64,000 nt of DNA from Thermoplasmatota archaeon (GTDB taxonomy: Archaea; Thermoplasmatota; Thermoplasmata; UBA10834): positions 1-64,000 of the forward strand of contig JAHIRF010000011.1 in assembly GCA_018818785.1 (NCBI GenBank), given 5' to 3'. This document shows positions 41,539-50,602 of the stretch, one piece after another. A program made the position numbers and the translations under genes. The notes beneath the pieces are model-generated. The model had not been told where the DNA came from and made no database searches. It worked only from the letters and a program-made list of their open reading frames with translations. Positions within the stretch are counted from its first letter, which is position 1. Every line of letters starts with the position of its first letter.

Positions 41539-42240
41539 ATGCGCAGGCGACATGATGAGGAGTACACGGTGATCGAGCCAAGCTACTCCATGAGCTATAC
41601 GATCGATCCTTACGGGACGACCCATAAAACTCCCCGCAGGCCGTTCTTCAGCCTCACTGAATTGAAGAACATCGCAATTGCAGTATCCGTCCTGATTATT
41701 GCGCTCACCCTGGTTCTCTCGAAGATGCTCGACATGGATATTCCATCCACGATCGCGCTGGCCGTATTGGCCGTATTCCTAGGGTTCTTCTCGCACGAGA
41801 TGGCTCATAAGGTTCTTGCAAGAAAGTACGGATGTTGGTCGGAGTTCAGGGCCAACATGCGCGGTCTTGGATTGGCACTGCTCATGTCGTTCTTCGGATT
41901 CCTATTCGCGGCGCCCGGTGCGGTCTATATCGTTGGACATATCACGAGGGAACAGAACGGCAAGATCAGCGTGGTTGGTCCGTTTTCAAATCTGATCATA
42001 GCGGCAGCTTGCCTGCCATTCCTGGAGATATTGGCCCTGGGTGTACCTGAAGTGGTCGAAAGAATGGCGCTCGTGCTGTTGTTCTTCAATGCTTTCCTGG
42101 CTGCCTTCAACATGGTGCCCATCCCTCCGTTGGACGGGTCAAAAGTCTGGGCGTGGAGCAAACCTATCTATGTCGTGGCCATGGCGACCTGTGCCCTAAT
42201 GTTCGTTATCGCATTGATTGCATGGGGTGCTGCTACATGA
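41539..42240 (+). CDS. Site-2 protease-like M50 metalloprotease
   Basis: A 233-residue membrane protein with zinc motif FFSHEMAHKVLAR (HExxH) and the second motif NMVPIPPLDGSKV, both diagnostic of M50 intramembrane proteases. About six membrane helices are predicted, and a hydrophilic N-terminal 35 residues precede them. It resembles short archaeal members that lack PDZ domains. Divergent to the PUA/PP-loop gene with a shared CTATAATTAG promoter region. Its 3' end overlaps the convergent GlcD gene by 45 bases. Confidence 0.9.
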   Translation: MRRRHDEEYTVIEPSYSMSYTIDPYGTTHKTPRRPFFSLTELKNIAIAVSVLIIALTLVLSKMLDMDIPSTIALAVLAVFLGFFSHEMAHKVLARKYGCWSEFRANMRGLGLALLMSFFGFLFAAPGAVYIVGHITREQNGKISVVGPFSNLIIAAACLPFLEILALGVPEVVERMALVLLFFNAFLAAFNMVPIPPLDGSKVWAWSKPIYVVAMATCALMFVIALIAWGAAT

Positions 42241-43668
42241 GGGTTCTAGGAACGCGGGGTACCTGAGTTCGTAGATGATGCTGCCCTCCCAATCGAAGAT
42301 CTTTCCAGGGTTCATGATGTTCTTCGGGTCGAGCGCATGCTTAATGGCCCTCATAGCTCCGAGGGAATCCGCCCGTTCCTTCTGCATGTAAGGCGCCTTC
42401 GTGATGGCCACTCCATGCTCGCCTGTTACGGTCCCTCCGAGCTCGAGTACCTTGTCGTAGATCATCCCGACCGCCTTCTCCCCGGCCTTCCAACTCTCTC
42501 TGGAATAGGGTTCCACAAGCATCTTCGTGTGCAAGTTCCCATCCGCAGAATGACCATAGGTCCCGACAACGACCCCGTTCTCCTCTGCGATCTTCTGGAA
42601 CGCCACCACCGCTTCCGGTATCCGGGAGATAGGGACCGACATGTCGTCGGCCAGCGCCACGGAGACGAACTTCTCGCCGTACCTGCTCAGCGAAGGCATG
42701 ATGGCCTTGCGGGCCTGGGTCCACTCGTCTATCTTCTTCTTATCCCTGGACTTCTCCGTCGAGACCGCGCCTGTGCTCTTGCAGATCTCCTCTACCGTGA
42801 CCATCTCTTCCTCTACTGCCACGGGATGGCCGTCCACCTCGATCATGCACAGGGCTTCGCAATCGGGAAGTCCTATGTTCATGCATTTGTTGATCGCCTT
42901 GATGCACACTGAATCCATCAGCTCAATGGCCGATGGAAGAAGTGGCTTCGCGATTATGTTCGAGACGCATTGGCCTGCGTCCTTGAGTGATTTGAATGCT
43001 GCGACGGTCATCCCTGAAGCCTTCGGCTTCATAGTGAACCTCATAGTGATCTCCGTGATGATCCCCAGGGTCCCTTCGCTGCCGACCATCAGCCTGTCCA
43101 GCTGGTATCCCGAGGAGTTCTTCAGAGTCCGCGTGCCAGTATGAATGATCTCTCCCGTTGGAAGTACGACCTCCAATCCGAGCACATAGTCTCTGGTCGC
43201 CCCGTACTTGATCGCCCTCATGCCTGAGGCGTTCGTGGCGACCATGCCACCAATCGTGCAGGCCTCACCGCTGCCGGGGGTCGCAGGGAACCAGAAACCG
43301 CGCTTGCTGAGTTCTGCGTTCAGTTTGTCATAAATGACTCCGGGCTCCACAACGCAGTACAGGTCCTCGACCCTGAGTTCTTTGATCTTGTTCATCTGGG
43401 TCATGTCGACGATAATGCCGCCCTTGACCGGGACTGTATGGCCGCACATGGCGGTGCCCGCGCCTCTCGGTACTATCGGCGTCTCCGTCCTGTTCGCCAG
43501 CTTGACGATCTCCGATACCTGCTGGGCGTTCGCGGGTCTGACGACTGCATCGGGCGTGACATGGTGTATGGATGCATCGAAGCCGTAGACGTAAAGGTCC
43601 GCGATCTCGGTCGACACGCGTTCCTTGCCTAGTATCTTCTCCAGCTCTCCAACGACCTCGTGCTTCAT
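42196..43668 (-). CDS. glcD: FAD-binding oxidase, glycolate/D-lactate dehydrogenase type
   Basis: A 490-residue FAD-linked oxidase of the GlcD/D-lactate dehydrogenase (VAO) family: VPRGAGTAMCGHTVPVKGGIIVDMTQMNKI binds FAD, followed by TPGSGEACTIGGMVATNASGMRAIKYGATRDYVLGLE, and the C-terminal substrate region ends with GTVTGEHGVAITKAP. It would oxidise a 2-hydroxy acid and pass electrons to an Fe-S partner not encoded here. The last about 30 residues (YPAFLEPSCSSTPCNQCDNEH) go beyond the family end and lie within the overlap with the M50 gene, so the stop may have drifted. Confidence 0.88.
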   Translation of the reverse strand: MKHEVVGELEKILGKERVSTEIADLYVYGFDASIHHVTPDAVVRPANAQQVSEIVKLANRTETPIVPRGAGTAMCGHTVPVKGGIIVDMTQMNKIKELRVEDLYCVVEPGVIYDKLNAELSKRGFWFPATPGSGEACTIGGMVATNASGMRAIKYGATRDYVLGLEVVLPTGEIIHTGTRTLKNSSGYQLDRLMVGSEGTLGIITEITMRFTMKPKASGMTVAAFKSLKDAGQCVSNIIAKPLLPSAIELMDSVCIKAINKCMNIGLPDCEALCMIEVDGHPVAVEEEMVTVEEICKSTGAVSTEKSRDKKKIDEWTQARKAIMPSLSRYGEKFVSVALADDMSVPISRIPEAVVAFQKIAEENGVVVGTYGHSADGNLHTKMLVEPYSRESWKAGEKAVGMIYDKVLELGGTVTGEHGVAITKAPYMQKERADSLGAMRAIKHALDPKNIMNPGKIFDWEGSIIYELRYPAFLEPSCSSTPCNQCDNEH

Positions 43669-43772
43669 GTAGACCGAACGGACAAGTGTCCAGGCTGGAT
43701 AAAATTGTTTTCACAGACATTCCGTCTTTGTGATGAGATGGATTTTATAGCGGTCTTGATTTTTTGTATATT

Positions 43773-44423
43773 GTGATTCGGAAATCTGGAGATGGATGGT
43801 TGTTGGTCGCGATCTCTTCTATAATTGTCTTTATGGTCATTTCCGTCGCTAACCCATTCACCGTGTATTCGACCGGGGATGGGTATTATCAGGTGCGCAT
43901 TGATGATGCGATGCTTTTGATAATGGACGACGAAAGCGAATTCGCAATCACCTACGATATATTCTTACCAGATGTGTCTGCCAAGACCCTGACAGAGCAC
44001 AGCACAATCCATTTGCGCTTGCATCCGTCTCAACAAGACGAGGATATTGTCCTAATCCATGATTTGTACCTTGAAATCTCGATAATCTACAACGTTCCTC
44101 AATGGGTGTCAGCCATGTATGATCCCAAGGATATTGATCTCCAATCTTACATCGATTTGCCGTCCTCGTATTTTGAGTATTTCATGGCTTTCGACAATGG
44201 TGAAACAGTTATTGTCCTCGAGCATTGCCAAGATGATCCGGATGGGACTAAATCGATTGATTCGATAAACAGCCATCCCGATGGACGCTACGTCGCCTCA
44301 TGGGATGGTCTTTCCCAAGGCTCGTCATCGACTGGATATCTGTCTCCCAAGTCTTTCGGGTTAGCCGATGATCTTTACATCGAGTTCTCACTGTCCGCAT
44401 CCTTGCTCCTTCAACGATTCTAG
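43773..44423 (+). CDS. Hypothetical membrane-anchored protein, AT-rich
   Basis: Not recognised. About 216 residues from GTG 43773, which lies some 27 bases after TTTTATAG and could be leaderless; TTG 43764 is the ORF-track start. One N-terminal membrane helix (LLVAISSIIVFMVISVANPF) is followed by a beta-rich extracytoplasmic domain without Cys clusters or known motifs. The base composition is visibly more AT-rich than its neighbours, so recent acquisition is possible. Confidence 0.6.
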   Translation: MIRKSGDGWLLVAISSIIVFMVISVANPFTVYSTGDGYYQVRIDDAMLLIMDDESEFAITYDIFLPDVSAKTLTEHSTIHLRLHPSQQDEDIVLIHDLYLEISIIYNVPQWVSAMYDPKDIDLQSYIDLPSSYFEYFMAFDNGETVIVLEHCQDDPDGTKSIDSINSHPDGRYVASWDGLSQGSSSTGYLSPKSFGLADDLYIEFSLSASLLLQRF

Positions 44424-44508
44424 ATGGCATCGGGCATGTTAGCGACCAGGATTGACCTGTCGACCATCAATCAATAAATACGGAATCCTCATTGTGTCGT
44501 TCGATACA

Positions 44509-45150
44509 ATGCTGAAGTTGATCATATTCGGTCCGCCAAGCGCAGGAAAAGGCACGCAAGCTCAGAGGCTCTCCAAGAAGTACGGCATACCACAGGTCTC
44601 GACAGGAGATCTGTTGAGGGAAGCAGTCGCAAAACAGACTCCTCTGGGAGTCAAGATCAAGTCGTATCTGGATACGGGCAAGCTGGGTCCAGACGATCTC
44701 ATCGTGCAGCTGATAAAGGACCGTGTATCCCAGCCAGACGCGTCGAACGGATACCTTCTCGACGGGTTTCCAAGGACCATCGGTCAGTCGACAGAACTGG
44801 ACAAGATGACCGAGATCGACCTCGTACTCAACATTAACGTCGACCTGGAGCTGTTGGTGGAGCGAGCCGTTGGTCGAAGGATATGCACCAAGTGCGCATC
44901 GGTGTACCATGTGAAGTTCAACCGGTCAAAGGCAGAAGGGGTCTGCGACAAATGCGGAACTGCCCTCATCCAGAGGGATGACGACAAGGAAGCGACCGTC
45001 AGGAACAGGCTGAACGTCTACAAGGATCAAACCGCCCCCCTGATAGACCACTTCAAGAAGAAGGGTAACTTGGTCGACATTGACGGGTCGAAAGGCATCG
45101 AGGACGTGTTCCTGCAGATGACTGCTGCAATCGACAGACTGTCCAAGTGA
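44509..45150 (+). CDS. adk: Adenylate kinase, zinc-lid type
   Basis: A 213-residue adenylate kinase that interconverts ATP, AMP and ADP. P-loop GPPSAGKGTQ (8-17), NMP-binding STGDLLREAV, the DGFPRT motif, and a long lid with a four-cysteine zinc site (CTKCASVYH ... CDKCG). This is the bacterial/long form rather than the short trimeric archaeal AdkA. ATG 44509 is chosen as it gives the standard N-terminus MLKLIIFGPP; the ORF-track start lies near the TATA box AATAAATAC. Confidence 0.95.
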   Translation: MLKLIIFGPPSAGKGTQAQRLSKKYGIPQVSTGDLLREAVAKQTPLGVKIKSYLDTGKLGPDDLIVQLIKDRVSQPDASNGYLLDGFPRTIGQSTELDKMTEIDLVLNINVDLELLVERAVGRRICTKCASVYHVKFNRSKAEGVCDKCGTALIQRDDDKEATVRNRLNVYKDQTAPLIDHFKKKGNLVDIDGSKGIEDVFLQMTAAIDRLSK

Positions 45151-45273
45151 CACCACCATCGATTTGCATCACCGGCGTCCGCTCTGGCTCATGACTTTTG
45201 ACGGGTGCCGGTCTACCCTTTTCCTTTCTAATCTCTTAAATACAGGTAGCGAAATAGCGCCATCACCATACGA

Positions 45274-45367
45274 AGCCCCGTAGTGTAGCGGTCAATCATG
45301 CGAGACTCTGGATTGCGATCTCGCGAGGAGCGATCTTGCGACGGAGGTTCGAATCCTCCCGGGGCTA
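45274..45367 (+). tRNA. tRNA-Gln (CTG), intron-containing
   Basis: Acceptor AGCCCCG pairs with CGGGGCT, T-arm GGAGG-TTCGAAT-CCTCC, anticodon stem CGAGA/TCTTG, loop CTCTGG...A with anticodon CTG (45308-45310). An intron of about 21 bases (45312-45332) follows position 37. No CCA is encoded. CTTAAATACA about 35 bases upstream serves as TATA box. Confidence 0.88.
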
Positions 45368-45475
45368 CCTCTTAATATTTTCGCAGTCGCTCGTGATGGA
45401 CGTTGTCCTTGGCTCAGTTACCGACGCCTCAGACGACGCACAATAATCGTCGATTGTTCGGAGATGACGATGACT

Positions 45476-45661
45476 TCAGACTCTGTCTCCTCTGAAGAAT
45501 GTCAACATCGCAGGGTCTCGCTCCAAGGTATCCTTCCACCATGCGGCCCTGATCCTCGGGTTGAGCTTCGATGCAGCGGCGACATACTGCTTGAACCTCT
45601 TCTCAGCTGAATCGACTATGCCAAAATCGTCTAGTCTAGTCATCCCATCCCGATCGTTCAT
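45476..45661 (-). CDS. Small hypothetical protein downstream of rnhA
   Basis: A 61-residue frame (MNDRDGMTRLDDFGIVDSAE) with AGGGAG 9-10 bases before ATG 45661. It starts 36 bases after the RNase HI gene on the same strand. Composition looks protein-like (KRFKQYVAAASKLNPRIRAAWWKDTLERD), but I recognise no family. Moderately likely to be real. Confidence 0.5.
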   Translation of the reverse strand: MNDRDGMTRLDDFGIVDSAEKRFKQYVAAASKLNPRIRAAWWKDTLERDPAMLTFFRGDRV

Positions 45662-45697
45662 CCCTTCGCGCTCCCTTACCGTAATCGGCCTGACCGA

Positions 45698-46120
45698 TTA
45701 GAAACCTTCCCTGTCCAAGGCCTCATTGACCAGTCGATCGGCCAGCTGTATCCTCGGATTCTCCCTCGGAACATATACCAGTTTGTGCCAGTGGATATCG
45801 GCCAGGTCCTCTCTTATCTTATCCACGAATGCCTTCAGATGCTCCGCCTTGACCTTGTATACACCATTCACCTGGTGAACCATCAGCTCGCTGTCCGAGT
45901 GGAACTTCACGCGGTCCCGTGAAACCTTCTTCACCCGCTCGATCGCCAGGATCAATGCGTGGTACTCGGCCTCATTGTTCGTATGGTTCCCTATGCATCT
46001 TCCATCGCTCTCTAGGCAACGTCCAGTTTGATCGAATATTGCATATCCGATCGCCGCAGGTCCCGGGTTTCCCCGAGCTCCCCCATCCGTATAGACAAGT
46101 ATTTCGAGTGGTTTTGTCAA
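45698..46120 (-). CDS. rnhA: Ribonuclease HI
   Basis: A 140-residue type 1 RNase H that cleaves RNA in RNA-DNA hybrids. The catalytic acidic residues are visible: D12 (YTDGGARGNPG), E50 (NNEAEY), D76 (HSDSELMV) and a late Asp in LADRLVNEAL. It lacks the basic protrusion of the E. coli enzyme, as in other archaeal/Sulfolobus-like members. It is divergent to mutS. Confidence 0.93.
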   Translation of the reverse strand: MTKPLEILVYTDGGARGNPGPAAIGYAIFDQTGRCLESDGRCIGNHTNNEAEYHALILAIERVKKVSRDRVKFHSDSELMVHQVNGVYKVKAEHLKAFVDKIREDLADIHWHKLVYVPRENPRIQLADRLVNEALDREGF

Positions 46121-46292
46121 CCGCGCACCGCCGGAAACGAGACCTCTATCGAGCTTATGTGATATGAAATTGCGGGACCATCGCTGATTTCGAAGGTACG
46201 TTATATACTATCGTTTCCAGACTGCGTGCATCTGTCATTCCTGGCCGAAATTGAAATATGCAACTCCACTGTTTTCCATCGGGGAGCAGACT

Positions 46293-48923
46293 TTGGGTAG
46301 AGCGGCCACTCCGATGATGGAACAGTACCTACGCATCAAGGAGCAATACACGGATTGTCTCCTGTTGTTCAGGCTCGGGGATTTCTACGAGATGTTCGGC
46401 GAGGACGCCGTGGTGGGGTCCAAAGCCCTCGAGATAACCCTCACTTCCCGTGATAAAGGGAAGAAGGAGAAGACACCTCTTTGCGGGATTCCATGGCACG
46501 CATTGGATTCCTACCTCCCGAAGTTGCTCAGCAAGGGCTACAAGGTCGCCATCTGCGAGCAGATGGAGGACGCCAAGTACGCGAAAGGTCTCGTGGACCG
46601 AGACGTGGTCCGGGTCGTCACCCCCGGAACGGTCCTCGAGAGTTCCGTACTCGACAGTAGTGTCAACAACTATCTCATGTCCATATGTCGATCGAATGCT
46701 ATCTTCGGCATGTCGTTCGTGGACATCTCCACTGGTGAGTTCCTGGTGACCCAGATCGATTCCCAGGATGCTGAGTCAAGGGTGATGACCGAGTTCGTTC
46801 AAAGGGCTCCAAAGGAAATCCTGTTCCGCGAGGGCGATCTCTCACCTGCACTGGTACAGGAGTTTTCATTATCCGAGACCACGATGACGAGACTGGATGA
46901 TTTCGCGTTCATGAAGGAATCATCCGAGCCGCTTCTGAAACGTCATTTCAAGTTACAATCGCTCGAAGGCATCGGGCTCGCGGACAGAGACGCTGCGATC
47001 TCAAGCGCGGGCGCGATATTGAGGTATCTGGAGAATACTCAGAAGCGTTCCCTCGATTTCCTGAGCCGACCGAAATATATCGAGACCTCAGAGAAACTCA
47101 TCCTTGACCAGACAACTCTCCGCAACCTGGAAGTCGCCAGGAATGTGAGGGATGGAAAGCAGGCGGGTACACTGTTCTCAGTTCTCGATCGCACCTTGAC
47201 CCCGATGGGTTCCAGGCTGCTGAGGAACTGGATAATGGAACCCCTCCTGAATGTCGAAGCGGTCAACCTGCGGTTGGATGCGGTGCAGGAATTGGCTACT
47301 GACACGATTGTCAGGACCGACCTCGCATCATCCCTGAAGCATGTCCGTGATCTCGAACGCCTGATCTCCAAGACTATGCATGGCAGCGCGAATGCGAGGG
47401 ATCTTATCGCGATCAAAGACTGCCTCGGGACCCTGCCGGAGCTGAGGGATGCGCTATCGGGATGCGACGCATCATTGCTAGCTGAGCTAGGCAGAGCCCT
47501 CGAATTCTCGAATGATATCCCGTCGTTGATCGAGCGAGCGATCGCAGATGATCCACCGCTGATGCTCAAGGATGGCGGTCTGATAAAGGATGGTTACGAT
47601 GAGACGCTCGATGAACTACGCGCATCCGCCAGGGGTGGGAAAAAATGGATCGCCAGTCTGGAAGAGACGGAACGCGCTCGGACTGGGATCAGGACTCTGA
47701 GATTGGGTTTCAATAACGTGTTCGGATACTACATCGAGGTCTCCAAGTCCAATGTGAAGCACGTGCCTGCGGATTACGAGAGGCGGCAGACCCTCGCCAC
47801 GGGAGAGCGATATGTCACGCCTGAGCTCAAGGAGAAGGAGCGGATAATCCTGACAGCACAGGAACGCTCCCACTCCCTCGAGTATGATCTGTTCATCAAG
47901 GTGAGGGAAGAGGTCGCTCGCGCAGGTCCCGGGGTGCGAGAGGTCGCGCACGCGCTCGCCATCACTGACGCCCTCCGCTCGTTCGCGGATGCGGCTGTGG
48001 CGAACCGGTATGTCCGCCCCGAAGTGAACGATTCTGATTCGATCATCCTGAAGGATTCAAGGCACCCAGTCGTCGAGAAGACCCTGAGCGGTTCGTTCGT
48101 CCCGAACGATGTCCATGTGGACACCAACCTGAATAGATTGATAATCCTGACAGGCCCGAACATGGCAGGTAAGTCGACATATCTACGGCAGATCGCCCAC
48201 ATCGTCATCATGGCTCAGGCGGGCTCGTTCGTACCCGCATCCGAAGCGAAGATCGGTCTCGTAGATAGGATATTCACTCGTGTCGGGGCATTCGACGATC
48301 TCGCGAGGGGCCAGTCGACCTTCATGGTAGAGATGACCGAGCTCGCGAACATATTGAACAGCGCGACCAAGAAGAGCCTGATACTCCTCGATGAAGTCGG
48401 CCGCGGGACCAGCACTTTCGACGGACTCGCGATAGCATGGGCCGTCTCCGAACACCTATACGATCGCGACAAGGTCGGAGCCAAGACTCTATTCGCTACA
48501 CATTACCATCATCTCACCGAGCTCTCTGATACATTGGAGGGCGTCAAGAACTACTCGATGGCCGTACGGGAGCAGGGTTCGGAGATAGTGTTCCTGCGCA
48601 AGATCGCCCCTGGACGGGCCAATAAGAGCTATGGTATCCAGGTAGCTAAGCTCGCGGGGGTGCCGGTCGAGGTCATTGGTCGGGCAAGACAGGTTCTGGA
48701 TCGGATCGAGGAGGAGAACGTTCTCGAGGTCAAGGCAGGGAAGAAGTCGCACAAGCAAGTCCTTCTCGTATCCGGGGCCAGGGACCATGGGGATCATCAC
48801 GCGATAGTCGACGAGCTGCGTTCGCTCGACCTCGCATCCATGAGCCCGATGGAGGCATATCTCAAACTCAACGAATTGAAGAAGGGGATCGGAGGGTCGA
48901 ATGGGAAGAATAAGGGTGCTTGA
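46293..48923 (+). CDS. mutS: DNA mismatch repair protein MutS
   Basis: About 876 residues, the full MutS1 length. The mismatch-binding motif FRLGDFYEMFGEDA (Phe-x-Glu type, FYE) is near the N-terminus; the core, clamp, and ATPase follow with Walker A GPNMAGKSTYLR, LILLDEVGRGTSTFDG and TLFATHYHHLTEL. I choose TTG 46293 because GGGGAG is 7 bases upstream and the product then begins MGRAATPMMEQYL, as is usual; the longer ORF adds 14 residues. It overlaps mutL by 23 bases. MutS1/MutL in archaea is generally seen as acquired from bacteria. Confidence 0.94.
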   Translation: MGRAATPMMEQYLRIKEQYTDCLLLFRLGDFYEMFGEDAVVGSKALEITLTSRDKGKKEKTPLCGIPWHALDSYLPKLLSKGYKVAICEQMEDAKYAKGLVDRDVVRVVTPGTVLESSVLDSSVNNYLMSICRSNAIFGMSFVDISTGEFLVTQIDSQDAESRVMTEFVQRAPKEILFREGDLSPALVQEFSLSETTMTRLDDFAFMKESSEPLLKRHFKLQSLEGIGLADRDAAISSAGAILRYLENTQKRSLDFLSRPKYIETSEKLILDQTTLRNLEVARNVRDGKQAGTLFSVLDRTLTPMGSRLLRNWIMEPLLNVEAVNLRLDAVQELATDTIVRTDLASSLKHVRDLERLISKTMHGSANARDLIAIKDCLGTLPELRDALSGCDASLLAELGRALEFSNDIPSLIERAIADDPPLMLKDGGLIKDGYDETLDELRASARGGKKWIASLEETERARTGIRTLRLGFNNVFGYYIEVSKSNVKHVPADYERRQTLATGERYVTPELKEKERIILTAQERSHSLEYDLFIKVREEVARAGPGVREVAHALAITDALRSFADAAVANRYVRPEVNDSDSIILKDSRHPVVEKTLSGSFVPNDVHVDTNLNRLIILTGPNMAGKSTYLRQIAHIVIMAQAGSFVPASEAKIGLVDRIFTRVGAFDDLARGQSTFMVEMTELANILNSATKKSLILLDEVGRGTSTFDGLAIAWAVSEHLYDRDKVGAKTLFATHYHHLTELSDTLEGVKNYSMAVREQGSEIVFLRKIAPGRANKSYGIQVAKLAGVPVEVIGRARQVLDRIEEENVLEVKAGKKSHKQVLLVSGARDHGDHHAIVDELRSLDLASMSPMEAYLKLNELKKGIGGSNGKNKGA

Positions 48924-50598
48924 CGAGTCCACCATAAACAAGATCGCTGCCGGCGAGGTGGTCGAGCGACCCGCATCAGTTGTAAAGGAACTGATGGAGA
49001 ATTCGATGGACTCTGGCGCGAGCTCAGTCAATGTGTACGTCGAGGATGGCGGCCGCCGGTCGATAGTGGTCCGAGACGATGGTTTCGGATTGTCCAGAGA
49101 TGACGTGGAGAAGGCGTTCACCAGACATGCGACCAGCAAGATATCCGATATAGATGACCTGAACTCGTTGTCCTCCTACGGGTTCAGAGGCGAAGCGTTG
49201 TCATCCATCGCATCCGTATCAAGAATCGTCCTGAGGACGAGGGAGCATGGGTCGGAGGAAGGGACTGAGGCCAGACTCGTCGGCGGGGTAGTCGAATCCA
49301 TTTCTGCAGCGGGATGCCCGCCTGGCACCGAGATCACGGTCACCGACCTGTTCTTCAATGTCCCTGTACGTCGGAAATCACTCAGGTCGAGGGCGACGGA
49401 ATTGGCCCATTGCAAGGACGTCGTGATCGATTACATGCTTTGCAGACCGGGTCTTTCGTTCACATTCCACTCTGATGGGAGGACGGAACTCGTCCACTCC
49501 CCCGGCGAGGGGATGAACGGCTCTCTGGCTACCGCGTACGGACCACGAGTCGCAGAGACGATAATGGTGGCTGATGCAGACGGCGATGGCATACGAATCC
49601 AATCATACGTGGCGCGTCTCGAGCAGACGCGTTCCTCTCCACTGGACCTTAGATTGTTCGTGAACGATAGACCTGTGCGTAGCTCCAGGCTGGTCTCATC
49701 TGTCGTGCGCGCATTCGGTTCACGTTTGATGAAGGATCGATATCCCGTGGGTGCGATCAGGATATTCGTTGATGGTGACAAGGTCGATGTGAACGTACAT
49801 CCGACCAAGCGGGAAGTGAGGTTCGGCGACGAGCATGCGATCATAACTCTTTTGGAGAGGTGCATCGAATCAGCTCTGAGTGAGCCTGACCTGTCCTTCA
49901 GATACGACCTCACGAAGTTTTCAGGATCTTTCGAACCTTCAACGGTGTTGACCTCCTCCGAGCGGATCGAGCAGGTGCAATCGATCCTCAAGATCGATGA
50001 GGACGGCAGTCATGAGTGCAAGGGTACGCCACATATCGTCCCTCTCGCCCAGATCATGAACACTTACATACTCGCGGAATCCGGAGGCAACCTACTGCTG
50101 ATCGATCAGCACGCCGCGTCGGAGCGTGTGGTTTACGAGAGAGTCCTCGAATCGATCAGGACTGGGACCGAAGTGTCTCAGAGGCTGTTGACGCCACTTG
50201 TCATCCGTCTTACCGTATCCGAGGTCAAAGTCCTTCATGAGAACCGTGAATTGGTCGAGAAAGCGGGGTTCGACCTGGAATCTTTCGGAGATGAGGAATA
50301 CATGCTCCGTTCGATACCGACGGTCCTCGGTGTGTCCCAGGGCGAGGTCGCTCTGAGGAAGATACTGGATGACCTCTCACAGATGCCTTCACCTAAGCAG
50401 CTCGGTCTGGATGTCATTTGGAGGGTCGCTTGCCACACCGCCATCAGGGCGGGGGAAACCCTCAAAGATGGACAGATGCGGCAGCTCATCTCCGACCTGA
50501 TGAATACTGAGAGCCCGTATACGTGCGAGCACGGCCGGCCGACTATGATAGTGTTATCGCCAGCAGACCTTGAGCGGCTGTTCAAGAGACGGGTCTGA
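48901..50598 (+). CDS. mutL: DNA mismatch repair protein MutL, endonuclease type
   Basis: A 565-residue MutL. The GHKL ATPase motifs are present: NKIAAGEVVERPASVVKELMENS, DDGFGL and TRHATSKI with GFRGEAL. The C-terminal domain has the nicking-endonuclease motif DQHAASERVVYE, ACHTAIRAGE and CEHGRPT, so this MutL probably nicks DNA itself, as in organisms without MutH. GGAGG precedes ATG 48901, inside the end of mutS, giving coupled translation. Confidence 0.95.
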   Translation: MGRIRVLDESTINKIAAGEVVERPASVVKELMENSMDSGASSVNVYVEDGGRRSIVVRDDGFGLSRDDVEKAFTRHATSKISDIDDLNSLSSYGFRGEALSSIASVSRIVLRTREHGSEEGTEARLVGGVVESISAAGCPPGTEITVTDLFFNVPVRRKSLRSRATELAHCKDVVIDYMLCRPGLSFTFHSDGRTELVHSPGEGMNGSLATAYGPRVAETIMVADADGDGIRIQSYVARLEQTRSSPLDLRLFVNDRPVRSSRLVSSVVRAFGSRLMKDRYPVGAIRIFVDGDKVDVNVHPTKREVRFGDEHAIITLLERCIESALSEPDLSFRYDLTKFSGSFEPSTVLTSSERIEQVQSILKIDEDGSHECKGTPHIVPLAQIMNTYILAESGGNLLLIDQHAASERVVYERVLESIRTGTEVSQRLLTPLVIRLTVSEVKVLHENRELVEKAGFDLESFGDEEYMLRSIPTVLGVSQGEVALRKILDDLSQMPSPKQLGLDVIWRVACHTAIRAGETLKDGQMRQLISDLMNTESPYTCEHGRPTMIVLSPADLERLFKRRV

Positions 50599-50602
50599 GT
50601 TC

